Assembly: GCA_023431285.1 (NCBI GenBank)
Contig: JAEYXN010000186.1
Coordinates: 1 to 11,609, forward strand
Source of the DNA: Bacteroidota bacterium
Lineage (GTDB): Bacteria; Bacteroidota; Bacteroidia; Cytophagales; Cyclobacteriaceae
Length of the DNA: 11,609 bases
Direction: 5' to 3'
Shown in pieces: positions 1 through 7,465 of the stretch (position 1 is the stretch's first letter; each line of letters starts with the position of its first letter). Under the pieces are notes generated by a model, which searched no databases, was not told the origin of the DNA, and saw only the letters and a list, made by a program, of their open reading frames with translations. The position numbers and the translations under genes are program-made.

Positions 1-1472
1 GTACTATCCAGGTCGAAGAGGAATAGATTATAATTGTCTGTAAGTTTCTCGAACTGCGGTGCAACGGTAGCCCTGAGCGTGTCATTATTCCGGTTAGAAG
101 AAAATACGATTCTGTTGGTATTAGGAATGAAAGTAGGATCAAGATCGTCGAACAGGTCGTTGGTGAGGCGGCGTACCCTGTCGCGGCGTGTACTCAGCAG
201 GAAGAGATCACTTTTACCTTCCAGGTCTGCACTAAGCACCACGAGACGCCCATTGCTGGAAAACTCCATGCTCCTGACGTTGTCGAAACGCTCCAGCTCG
301 CGGGGTAGTTTCGTCTTGGTAGCCAGATCATACAGCCAGAAAATGTACAGACCATTCTTGACAGCGATCACACCAAGTGTATTTACTTCCGACCTGGATA
401 TAAGCGGAAGCCTGTAGTCCACCCGTTGGCCGATTACTTTACTGCCTCCAATGAGGATCTTCTGTTCCTTCCCTGTGGCAATGCTTTTTACTTTTACAGA
501 ATAGTGGCCCCGGTCGTTCTCGGCATACGCGATATATTGTCCGTCGGGACTTACCTTGACTGTCGTGAACTGCGTAGTCTTATTAGTCTTATCTGTAACG
601 ATCATCGAATCCGCAGGAAAAACATAGGACTGGACCGCTGCCTTTTGCATCTCGCCATAATAACGATACCACTCGTTCATCAGCTGACGGAAACTGATCC
701 CCAACGTAATGGCTACACTCTTTTCTTCATTCCTCGTAACACGGGTATAGTTGAGAATATTGGCAACACTGCTCTTTCCATACTTCTCCGAGATAAAGTT
801 CCAGATGGATTGCCCGACCATCGCAGCGTCCTTGCCCATTAATTTCGTTGCGCGCTTCGCCTTACGCGTCCGCATCAACTGGCGGATGTAATCATCCATT
901 TCCGCATTCCATCCTTTCGACACATAAAGACTGGCGCCATCGACAAACCAGTCGGGAAGATTCATCAGGATCGAGCTCTGAAACATGTCCTTCAGGTTTC
1001 CTCCGAACATCATTTCCTTCAGCATAAGATCGCTGATCCGAAACAGTAGCTCTTCCTTGAATTCCTGCGCCGTCCCAAGATGGGCTACTTCCACATAAGG
1101 CTTAATGAATTCCGTTTCTCCACCGACATTAAAAAAAGTATGATTTAATCCGACGTTGCTCTGGCGTAGATCTGTCAGAGAGTTATAAATAAAAACCTTC
1201 GTCTTGAAATAAGGCGGGTATCCGATAAGATCTGTGATCCTGTCAAATTCACTTTCGAGAAACTGGAGTGCATCCGTTGCAATGGATTTCCGATTATCGT
1301 AGTAGTATACGTCGAAATTCTCGCCGCTCAAATAAACCCAATCGAATTGACGATACTGAATTCTGTTTTTTCCAAATGATTCACGAGCCAGCTGCGCAAC
1401 AGATTGCGAAATAGTTATCGATAACAGTATCAGGGTGATAAGCGAGACTCTTCGAAATACCATATTCTTCAT
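1..1472 (-). CDS. TolB-like beta-propeller protein with peptidase-MA-like N-terminal domain (3' part beyond window)
   Basis: This gene is open from an ATG at 1472 to the window edge without a stop: 490 codons are present and the C-terminus is missing. Residues 1-27 form a signal peptide (hydrophobic LITLILLSITI, cleavage plausible after SVA-Q), so the protein is predicted to be periplasmic or outer-membrane associated. Residues ~45-280 resemble the peptidase MA-like (gluzincin-fold) domain, best seen in LPDWFVDGASLYVSKGW (172-188). The zinc motif HExxH is absent: the equivalent helix reads EFKEELLFRISDLMLKEM (137-154), and the usual third-ligand Glu is Asp178. From ~300 onward, WD40/PD40-type TolB blades appear (VSPDGQYIAYAEND, 307-320; RRLTNDLFDDLDPTFIP, 434-450; IVFSSNRN, 455-462). 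Related Bacteroidota proteins are, as I recall, roughly 1000 residues long. The ATG overlaps the TGA of the upstream oxidoreductase (ATGA), suggesting translational coupling. The family assignment is good; its biological role is unknown to me. It is probably a scaffold rather than a protease. Confidence 0.85.
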   Translation of the reverse strand, partial: MKNMVFRRVSLITLILLSITISQSVAQLARESFGKNRIQYRQFDWVYLSGENFDVYYYDNRKSIATDALQFLESEFDRITDLIGYPPYFKTKVFIYNSLTDLRQSNVGLNHTFFNVGGETEFIKPYVEVAHLGTAQEFKEELLFRISDLMLKEMMFGGNLKDMFQSSILMNLPDWFVDGASLYVSKGWNAEMDDYIRQLMRTRKAKRATKLMGKDAAMVGQSIWNFISEKYGKSSVANILNYTRVTRNEEKSVAITLGISFRQLMNEWYRYYGEMQKAAVQSYVFPADSMIVTDKTNKTTQFTTVKVSPDGQYIAYAENDRGHYSVKVKSIATGKEQKILIGGSKVIGQRVDYRLPLISRSEVNTLGVIAVKNGLYIFWLYDLATKTKLPRELERFDNVRSMEFSSNGRLVVLSADLEGKSDLFLLSTRRDRVRRLTNDLFDDLDPTFIPNTNRIVFSSNRNNDTLRATVAPQFEKLTDNYNLFLFDLDS

Positions 1473-2524
1473 GAGGAAGCCGAATATACTGATTTAAAGC
1501 GATCAATGTCCACCTCTTTGTTTATCGTTCCTCCTTTTTCCATCCAGTGGACCAATACTTCGGAAAAATAAGGTGCCAGACTTACTCCTTTGGTGCCCAG
1601 GCCGTTAAATACGATCACGTTCTTATAGCGCGGATGAGCACCAAGAATCGGTCTCCGGTCTGGTGTCGTTGGCCGAAATCCCCACTGCTGATCCAGTATT
1701 TCATATGGAACGCTGACGAGTTCGTTGATCTTACCTACTAACTCCACACGGGCTTCGTTTGTGATACCTGGGACCTGATCGTGGAAAAAATAAGTGGCGC
1801 CGGCTTTCCATATTTTTTCTCCTGCGGGTACAAGGTAGACACCCCGGTTCACGATGAAATCCTCATCCAGATCCATTTTCAATGAGAGCACTTCTCCCTT
1901 CAGAGAACGGATCGGCAACCAACTGAAATATTTGTTTTCGTGAACGCCTGTACAAAAGATGATTTTGGAAGCCTTGATCTCACGGTAAACGATCGATGAT
2001 TCCGACACCTTCATCGCATCGACAGAGAAGACCTCACTACATAACGTGCCCTGCTGCTCAATCAGTATACGAACTGCCTGAATGTATTTTCCAGTATTGA
2101 GAAATCCACATTGATCGAGAAGCAGTCCGCCGTAAGCTGAATGGACTCCATCCTGAAATGCCCCGGTGATAACTTTTTTGATAAACGGTTTATACGCATC
2201 CTCTCCCGCACGTGCCATCCAATCGTTTTGTTCCTCGATGGAAACAAACGGACGGATCAACGACATTGGATGAAAAAACTTCTGTGTATCCCGGGCCTCC
2301 AGACTACGGTAATACTCTCCCAGATATGGAAACACCTTATCGGCGAGCCATGTCCGCACCATTTTCTTTCCGGTGACAGGATTGAACAACCCTGCCGCTA
2401 TACGGGATGAATTATTTGAAGATGGATCGTCGAAAACTACAATTCTCTTTCCGCGACGAAGTAATTGAACAGCTACCGCTGAGCCTGCCAGACCCTGACC
2501 GACAATGATGTAATCAACCTGCAT
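1469..2524 (-). CDS. NAD(P)/FAD-dependent oxidoreductase, DadA/D-amino-acid-oxidase-like
   Basis: This is a 351-residue flavoprotein of the DAO superfamily (glycine/D-amino acid oxidase, also related to the FAD domain of MnmC). The Rossmann dinucleotide motif GQGLAG lies at residues 9-14, followed by the ribose-binding acidic pair D32-D33 after strand VVF. The DAO-type loop SSRIAAGLFNPVTGK is at 39-53. The C-terminal FAD-closing segments are GFRPTTPDRRPILG (282-295) and NGLGTKGVSLAP (307-318). I place the start at the ATG at 2524 because MQVDYIIVGQGLAG is the canonical N-terminus. An upstream in-frame ATG at 2569 would add 15 residues (MFRQGSFCLLYVFFC) ahead of the first beta strand, which is unlikely in a cytosolic flavoenzyme. 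It lies 63 bp after the DUF2723 stop and overlaps the next gene by 4 bp, so it is probably co-transcribed with both. The substrate cannot be read from sequence; imino or amino acid oxidation is an inference from the family. Confidence 0.88.
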   Translation of the reverse strand: MQVDYIIVGQGLAGSAVAVQLLRRGKRIVVFDDPSSNNSSRIAAGLFNPVTGKKMVRTWLADKVFPYLGEYYRSLEARDTQKFFHPMSLIRPFVSIEEQNDWMARAGEDAYKPFIKKVITGAFQDGVHSAYGGLLLDQCGFLNTGKYIQAVRILIEQQGTLCSEVFSVDAMKVSESSIVYREIKASKIIFCTGVHENKYFSWLPIRSLKGEVLSLKMDLDEDFIVNRGVYLVPAGEKIWKAGATYFFHDQVPGITNEARVELVGKINELVSVPYEILDQQWGFRPTTPDRRPILGAHPRYKNVIVFNGLGTKGVSLAPYFSEVLVHWMEKGGTINKEVDIDRFKSVYSASS

Positions 2525-2570
2525 ACAAAAGAAAACGTACAGTAAGCAGAACGATCCCTGTCGAAACATC

Positions 2571-2582
2571 AGGGCGCGCCCT
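2571..2582. repeat. 12-bp perfect palindrome in the DUF2723/oxidoreductase junction
   Basis: AGGGCGCGCCCT is a perfect 12-bp inverted repeat, starting 5 bp beyond the DUF2723 stop codon. It is strikingly GC-rich beside its AT-rich neighbours. As RNA it could form only a 4-bp stem with a CGCG loop and has no T-tract after it, so it is a weak terminator candidate at most. It may be chance. Confidence 0.3.
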
Positions 2583-2587
2583 TTCCC

Positions 2588-5545
2588 TCAACGACTGAAG
2601 TTAGAAGCGTGCCTGTTGTAAGCTTCCTCAATCTTTGTGGCTAGTTCTTCTTCGCCGTGACTGAATAATGCGCGCTGAAGTTCTCCCAACACCACAATAT
2701 TGACTTGAAGTTCACGCCCGTAGTCCCCTTCGGCGATAAGGTATTCTGCCATTTCATCTGCGCGTGGCCACATGATATTAGCGACTTCCAGCGCCTTGGC
2801 TTTCTCCCCTGCTTCAAGCAAAAGAGAAACAGTCTGTGCATTTGAATAATCATAAGGAATACCTGCATCCGGCATCTTCGTAAGGCTTCCCAGCAGAACC
2901 TGTTTTGCTTTCTCCATGTCGCCTTTTTGGATCAACGCCTCTGCGAGAGAATTAAAGCTACTGCGATGGTTGAGAACAAAATTGCGGTAGTCCTGACTAT
3001 AATAAACATCGGAACGATCCAGATTACGAAACTGGAATTTCTCCATCATGTTCTTGTAACTGACTTCAGTGTTCACCATCTCCTGTTGCTCAAAACGCGC
3101 TGGATTCATCACCGGCAGGATACGATAAGCATTTCCTTCCTGCACAACGTAACGGCTGAGGTCTACTGAGAACTGTGAGAGCGACGTGTTGTTGACATAC
3201 ATGGGACGTTCCCAGTCCGATGAAGCAAGTACATCCAGCATCGCGAGATCCTTTTTCTCAAGACCGCCACCGCGTACCCGGAAATGCATTTCAGGAACGA
3301 TGAGGCTGTCCATTTCAGGAGGAACGATGCCAAGCTTTCTCACTTTGTCAACATCGATCTTAAGGAAGATATCACGCGTGGGAAGCATGTTGCGCTGGCC
3401 ACCGTAATTTGGATGAAGCAAGACGTTATTGTTATCGCGCACCAGTTCCAGGAACCGGTTAAGATCCATAGCTTTAATTTTCTTATCAAAGTACGGCAGG
3501 TAGTCGTTTAAGCCACCCTGACGATAGTTGTCAAGGCTCAGCGTATACTTGAAGGGTTGTGACTCATAATGCTGCTCAAGTGATTGCTCGATGTACCAGT
3601 CCGTGTTGTAATAGCTCAGGACGACGACGCGCACATCTGTTCTCACACCTTCAACTTCCTGCGCATACCATAGGGGGAAAGTGTCGTTATCTCCACCAGT
3701 AAAAAGTATTGCATTTGGAGCGCAGCTCTCGAGGTAATTAATAGCAGAATCAACGGAGAAAAACCGGTCTGAGCGATCGTGGTCATCCCATCCCTGTTGT
3801 GCCATCAGTGCGGGTGCGCTTAATCCTATGAGCGTAGCGGCGATAGCAGAAACCTTCATGTTCTTCGTTGCCTTATTGATCATGCTGACAATCGCGATAA
3901 CAGAGAATCCGATCCAGAAAGCGAAAGCGTAGTATGACCCTGCATAAATATAATCCCGCTCCCGCGGCTCTGTAGGCGGAGAGTTAAGGTAAACGACAAG
4001 CGCAGCCCCCGTGAGAATAAACAACAGGAGCACCACAAAGAAGTTCTTGACATCATGAACGGACTGGTAAAACATTCCGATGACGCCCAGTATAAGCGGG
4101 ATCATGAAGAAGTTATTCCGCCCCTTGTTTTCTGCGAGCTGCTGCGGGAGCTTGACAGTGGATGCGTTGAAATCCGGTAGTGAGCCTGCCCCCTGAATAT
4201 CACTCTGACGTCCTGAAAAATTGAATAGCAGATATCGCAAATACATTTCTCCAATCTGGTATCGCAGCATAAAATATATGTTGTGCGTCAGCCAGTTTGG
4301 TTTTTGTCCTTCTGCAAGGCCCAGCCGGTCACGATAGATCTGCACATGGCCAGGATCACTGCTCCAGATTCGGGGAAGAAACGTTTTGTCTTCCGGACGA
4401 TACACATACTCGAACTTGGTGTCCTTCACTTCGTATTTATCCTTGCCTTTGTAGTAAATCGCTCCACCCTCTTTCATGTCAACAGGCTGAGCATTGAAGT
4501 TGGGACCATAAAGCAAAGGTCTGCTTCCGTACTGTTCGCGCTTTAGATAGCTCACGAAGCTCATGATGTCAGAAGGATTGTTCTCGTTAATAGGAGGCTT
4601 GAAGTTGGAACGAATCAAAACCAACGTGTAGGAAGAATATCCGATCAGAATAAAAGCAACTGCGTTAAGGAATGTGTTAAGAACGACTTTCTGATTCCTT
4701 TGAGAGTAAACAATTCCATAGACAAGTCCGCCAATGATTGTTGCGCCGAACAAAAATGCCCCTGACCCAAATGGAAGTCCAAGACTATTGACGAAGAACA
4801 CTTCAAGCGTCCCTGCAAATGATGGAAGACCAGGGATAATGATGTCGTTCACAAAGAAGATCATGAGCAAGCTGACGATCAATGTGAGCACAATACCCCA
4901 CGTTGTCGGAGTATGTTTCTTGAAATAATAGACGAGGCAAAGCGCGGGGATCGTAACCAGGTTCAGAAGGTGAACACCGATAGAAAGACCCATCATGTAG
5001 AAAATAAGCAGTAGCCATCTGTTGGCTTTCGATTCATCATCGATCACATCCCATTTCAGAATCGCCCACACCACAAATGCAGTGAAGAAGGATGACATCG
5101 CGTACACCTCAGCTTCAACAGCAGAAAACCATGCAGACTCAGAGAATGTATAAGCCAATGCTCCAACGATTCCCGCGCCGATCAGTGTCCATCCTTGTCC
5201 TTCAGTGATTTCATCGAAACGTGAAATGCGCATGATCTTACGACCGAGTAACGTGATCGACCAGAACAAAAACAATACGCAGAACGCGCTCGCGAGAACG
5301 CTGCTAAAGTTAATCCAATACGCAACTTTGGTGACATCCCCGAAAGCCAGGAAGGAAAACATGCGGCCGATCAGAAGAAAGAATGGTGCTCCCGGCGGAT
5401 GGGGAACTTCCAGCTTATAGGATACCGCGATGAATTCGCCGCAGTCCCAATAACTGGCAGTTTCTTCCATGGTGATCCAGTAGGTGATAAGACCAATCGC
5501 GAAAACGGCCCAGCCGGCAATATTGTTGATTCTCTGAAAATTCAT
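2588..5545 (-). CDS. DUF2723 (TMEM260-family) polytopic membrane protein, putative GT-C glycosyltransferase
   Basis: This 985-residue inner-membrane protein belongs to the DUF2723 family. Human TMEM260, a member, has been described as a protein O-mannosyltransferase, so a glycosyltransferase role (lipid-linked sugar donor, acceptor on the periplasmic side) is inferred here, not shown. After TM1 (~10-26) comes the loop WDCGEF (33-38) with acidic D34/E37, as expected for a GT-C catalytic loop, then VPHPPGAPFF (47-56). About ten or more hydrophobic segments fill residues 10-310 and 480-585, including FSESAWFSAVEAEVYAM (134-150). A family-typical TEPRERDYIYAGS is at 525-537. The C-terminal ~400 residues are soluble: GGDNDTFPLWYAQEVEGVR (617-635) is the hallmark, and residues ~860-975 look like TPR-type helical repeats. 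The ATG at 5545 has TM1 immediately behind it, so the start is secure. It heads the minus-strand unit and is divergent from the aminotransferase across 124 bp. Acceptor and donor are unknown. Confidence 0.9.
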   Translation of the reverse strand: MNFQRINNIAGWAVFAIGLITYWITMEETASYWDCGEFIAVSYKLEVPHPPGAPFFLLIGRMFSFLAFGDVTKVAYWINFSSVLASAFCVLFLFWSITLLGRKIMRISRFDEITEGQGWTLIGAGIVGALAYTFSESAWFSAVEAEVYAMSSFFTAFVVWAILKWDVIDDESKANRWLLLIFYMMGLSIGVHLLNLVTIPALCLVYYFKKHTPTTWGIVLTLIVSLLMIFFVNDIIIPGLPSFAGTLEVFFVNSLGLPFGSGAFLFGATIIGGLVYGIVYSQRNQKVVLNTFLNAVAFILIGYSSYTLVLIRSNFKPPINENNPSDIMSFVSYLKREQYGSRPLLYGPNFNAQPVDMKEGGAIYYKGKDKYEVKDTKFEYVYRPEDKTFLPRIWSSDPGHVQIYRDRLGLAEGQKPNWLTHNIYFMLRYQIGEMYLRYLLFNFSGRQSDIQGAGSLPDFNASTVKLPQQLAENKGRNNFFMIPLILGVIGMFYQSVHDVKNFFVVLLLFILTGAALVVYLNSPPTEPRERDYIYAGSYYAFAFWIGFSVIAIVSMINKATKNMKVSAIAATLIGLSAPALMAQQGWDDHDRSDRFFSVDSAINYLESCAPNAILFTGGDNDTFPLWYAQEVEGVRTDVRVVVLSYYNTDWYIEQSLEQHYESQPFKYTLSLDNYRQGGLNDYLPYFDKKIKAMDLNRFLELVRDNNNVLLHPNYGGQRNMLPTRDIFLKIDVDKVRKLGIVPPEMDSLIVPEMHFRVRGGGLEKKDLAMLDVLASSDWERPMYVNNTSLSQFSVDLSRYVVQEGNAYRILPVMNPARFEQQEMVNTEVSYKNMMEKFQFRNLDRSDVYYSQDYRNFVLNHRSSFNSLAEALIQKGDMEKAKQVLLGSLTKMPDAGIPYDYSNAQTVSLLLEAGEKAKALEVANIMWPRADEMAEYLIAEGDYGRELQVNIVVLGELQRALFSHGEEELATKIEEAYNRHASNFSR

Positions 5546-5669
5546 TTTGAAAGGACCTGTTCGTTAAATAAAAGCCCGAAAATAAGGGAAATTTTACTTT
5601 TTATCGCCCGAATAATTTCCTCGTCTCATGATGACTTTCGATAATTACTCAGACAAAATGGACTGAACG
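5546..5669. promoter_or_regulatory. Divergent intergenic region between DUF2723 and the aminotransferase
   Basis: These 124 bp separate two divergently read genes and must hold, or lie close to, both promoters. The region is AT-rich and contains TATTTTCG on the minus strand (about 5580), a 7-of-8 match to the Bacteroidota -7 element TAnnTTTG, but I find no TTTG -33 partner at the usual spacing. I also see no convincing operator or riboswitch. The assignment rests mainly on gene arrangement. Confidence 0.4.
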
Positions 5670-6782
5670 TTGGAACCGGTACCTTTTCTTGATCTCTTCT
5701 GGCAAAATGAGCGTATCCAGGACACCATCCGCGAATCTTTCGAGAAGGTGTACGATCGAAACTGGTTTGTGCTCGGCAGGGAGGTAGACGCCTTCGAAAA
5801 AGAATTCGCCGCTTATACAGAAGTTCCTTTTTGCGTGGGAGTAGCTTCCGGGCTTGATGCTATTACGCTTTCGCTGAAGGCCCTTGGCATTGGTTCCGGA
5901 GATGAAGTGATCGTTCCCGCCCATACGTACCTCGCCACGTGGCTGGGCGTCACACGGGCAGGGGCCATACCGGTCCCCGTTGATGCCGATTCAAATACCT
6001 ACAACATAAAGGAGTCTCTGATTGCCGCTTCGATCACTGAGCGAACACGGGCAATTCTGCCTGTTCATCTATACGGGCAGCCTTGCAATATGACCCGCAT
6101 CGATGAGCTGGCAAGACAATACAATCTCCAGGTCGTTGAGGACAATGCGCAGGCGCATGGGGCCCGTTGGCGGGAAAAGAAAACCGGAAGTTTTGGGGCT
6201 GCCAACGCTACGAGTTTTTACCCAACGAAAAATCTCGGCGCTTTTGGAGATGGTGGAGCCGTGACTTTGTTCGATAATGAAAAAACGGATCTTGTCAGAA
6301 GCCTCCGGAATTATGGCCTGACCGATAAAGTTCATCTTAAGATAGAGGGCATGAATTCACGTCTCGACGAAATGCAGGCTGCCTTTCTTCGAACTAAATT
6401 ACTCTATCTCGATGAATGGAATGAGGAACGCCGCAGGCTGGCAAATGTGTACCTTAAAGAATTAAACTCCACCGGAGATCTGACACTCCCTCTTACCGAT
6501 AAGGAAGCTGAACATGTATATCATCTGTTTGTCATTCAGACGAAACATCGCGACCCGCTAAGAAATCATCTGAGAAATCTTGGTATTGCAACGATGATCC
6601 ATTACCCGGTTCCTCCCCACCTGCAGGAAGCGTTTCAATACCTCGGATATAGGCATGGTCAGTTCCCGGAAGCTGAACGACTAGCCAATGAAGTGTTAAG
6701 TCTTCCCCTCTATCCGGGCATGACTTCTGAACAACAAACCCGCGTGGTGGAAGGCGTCCGTAGCTTCTTCAATGGCCTTTAG
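5670..6782 (+). CDS. DegT/DnrJ/EryC1/StrS family PLP-dependent sugar aminotransferase (FdtB/QdtB-like)
   Basis: This 370-residue enzyme is predicted to transfer an amino group, usually from glutamate, to a keto group of a nucleotide-linked deoxyhexose. Its product would be a 3-amino sugar for a surface glycan. The PLP lysine is K187 in TSFYPTKNLGAFGDGGA (181-197). The pyridine-nitrogen Asp is D158 in VEDNAQAHGA (156-165). The phosphate-side loop GVASGLDA is at 57-64, and the dimer/substrate signature GMNSRLDEMQAAFLRTKL is at 227-244. The EDNAQAHGA and MNSRLDEMQAAFLR forms are most like the FdtB/QdtB/TylB group of 3-aminotransferases, but regiochemistry is an inference. The only usable start is TTG at 5670, three bases after an in-frame ATG-GAC-TGA at 5658-5666; no ATG or GTG lies before the core begins. 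No partner ketoisomerase (FdtA/QdtA) or N-acetyltransferase is in the window. Its stop overlaps the stop of the convergent membrane-protein gene by 4 bp. Confidence 0.9.
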   Translation: MEPVPFLDLFWQNERIQDTIRESFEKVYDRNWFVLGREVDAFEKEFAAYTEVPFCVGVASGLDAITLSLKALGIGSGDEVIVPAHTYLATWLGVTRAGAIPVPVDADSNTYNIKESLIAASITERTRAILPVHLYGQPCNMTRIDELARQYNLQVVEDNAQAHGARWREKKTGSFGAANATSFYPTKNLGAFGDGGAVTLFDNEKTDLVRSLRNYGLTDKVHLKIEGMNSRLDEMQAAFLRTKLLYLDEWNEERRRLANVYLKELNSTGDLTLPLTDKEAEHVYHLFVIQTKHRDPLRNHLRNLGIATMIHYPVPPHLQEAFQYLGYRHGQFPEAERLANEVLSLPLYPGMTSEQQTRVVEGVRSFFNGL

Positions 6783-7411
6783 TCGTACACTGCGGCGTAG
6801 AATCCCAGCCATAGCAGGAATATGACCACGTACGAGCACAGCACAATAATCCACACGTATTTTTTGTCCTTTCTTGCCCAGAAATGAACTCCTTCGACAA
6901 GGAGAAAAATATAAAGGATCTCGAATACGTTTAATGCTCTCAGTGGATAGGCCCAGCGTCTGTCCATCGTGTCGTAGTCAGCGAAATGAATGAGCGACAA
7001 TGGGTAGAAGCGTCCTATGTCCGAATACGCCGGATCCGGGACGAAAAACCAGAACCAAAGAATCTTCAGCAGTTCAGGGACAAGGAAAACAAACTCGGCG
7101 ACCACAACAACCCCCCAGCATTGTGCGTATGTGATCCGGTACCCGAACATGAAGCAACCAATCCAGATAACAAAACTGATAACGGTTACCTTCCATAGAT
7201 AAACGAAGGGAATTGAAAAGTACTTCAGCGCGTTGATCATACTCAGGATCGCACCCTCGGGGCGGTCCTGGAGAAACTCAAAGGCAGCAGTTTCATTTTC
7301 GATGAAGCTTATTTTAATAAATAGTAAAATAAGCGAAGCAAGGCACAGGAGTACAAAAAGGAGCTTTTTGTCGGCTGAGAAGAATGACTTAGCTTCGTGT
7401 TGGATACTCAT
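6779..7411 (-). CDS. Conserved hypothetical five-helix membrane protein
   Basis: I do not recognise a named family. The 210-residue protein has five clear hydrophobic segments at about 17-35, 67-89, 98-122, 160-177 and 183-207, and a short polar N-terminus. The topology recalls YIP1-domain proteins, but I see no decisive motif. Notable polar or aromatic spots are YAQCWGVVVVAEFVFLVPEL (96-115) and the loop around PDPAYSDIGRFYPLSL (125-140). Its ATG is at 7411, only 54 bp from the divergent TPR gene, and its TAA (6781-6779) overlaps the TAG of the aminotransferase. It is therefore wedged between two glycan-related or export-related genes and is probably transcribed alone. A role in the envelope is likely from the topology, but nothing more specific can be supported. 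Confidence 0.75.
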   Translation of the reverse strand: MSIQHEAKSFFSADKKLLFVLLCLASLILLFIKISFIENETAAFEFLQDRPEGAILSMINALKYFSIPFVYLWKVTVISFVIWIGCFMFGYRITYAQCWGVVVVAEFVFLVPELLKILWFWFFVPDPAYSDIGRFYPLSLIHFADYDTMDRRWAYPLRALNVFEILYIFLLVEGVHFWARKDKKYVWIIVLCSYVVIFLLWLGFYAAVYD

Positions 7412-7465
7412 AAACGGGTTTAAAAGGGGATTACAATATAGAAAGGGCGAGGGCGATTCACTGCT
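7412..7465. promoter_or_regulatory. Short divergent spacer between the membrane protein and the TPR gene
   Basis: Only 54 bp separate two divergent starts. Any promoters must overlap each other or extend into the opposite coding region. I see no good TAnnTTTG element or hairpin here, so only the arrangement supports this entry. Confidence 0.25.

Noticed and set aside
34..842. Plus-strand open frames at 34-417 and 426-842
   Set aside because: They run antisense to the TolB-like gene, whose minus-strand frame is open across the whole interval with recognisable motifs. Their translations are low-complexity and show no family signature.
2525..2569. N-terminal extension of the oxidoreductase as a signal peptide
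   Set aside because: The 15 extra residues are somewhat hydrophobic but would directly precede the FAD-binding first strand, which needs a free cytosolic N-terminus. MQVDYIIVGQGLAG is the family-like start.
6775..6800. Bidirectional terminator between the aminotransferase and membrane protein genes
   Set aside because: No inverted repeat with flanking T-tracts is visible at the overlapping stops.
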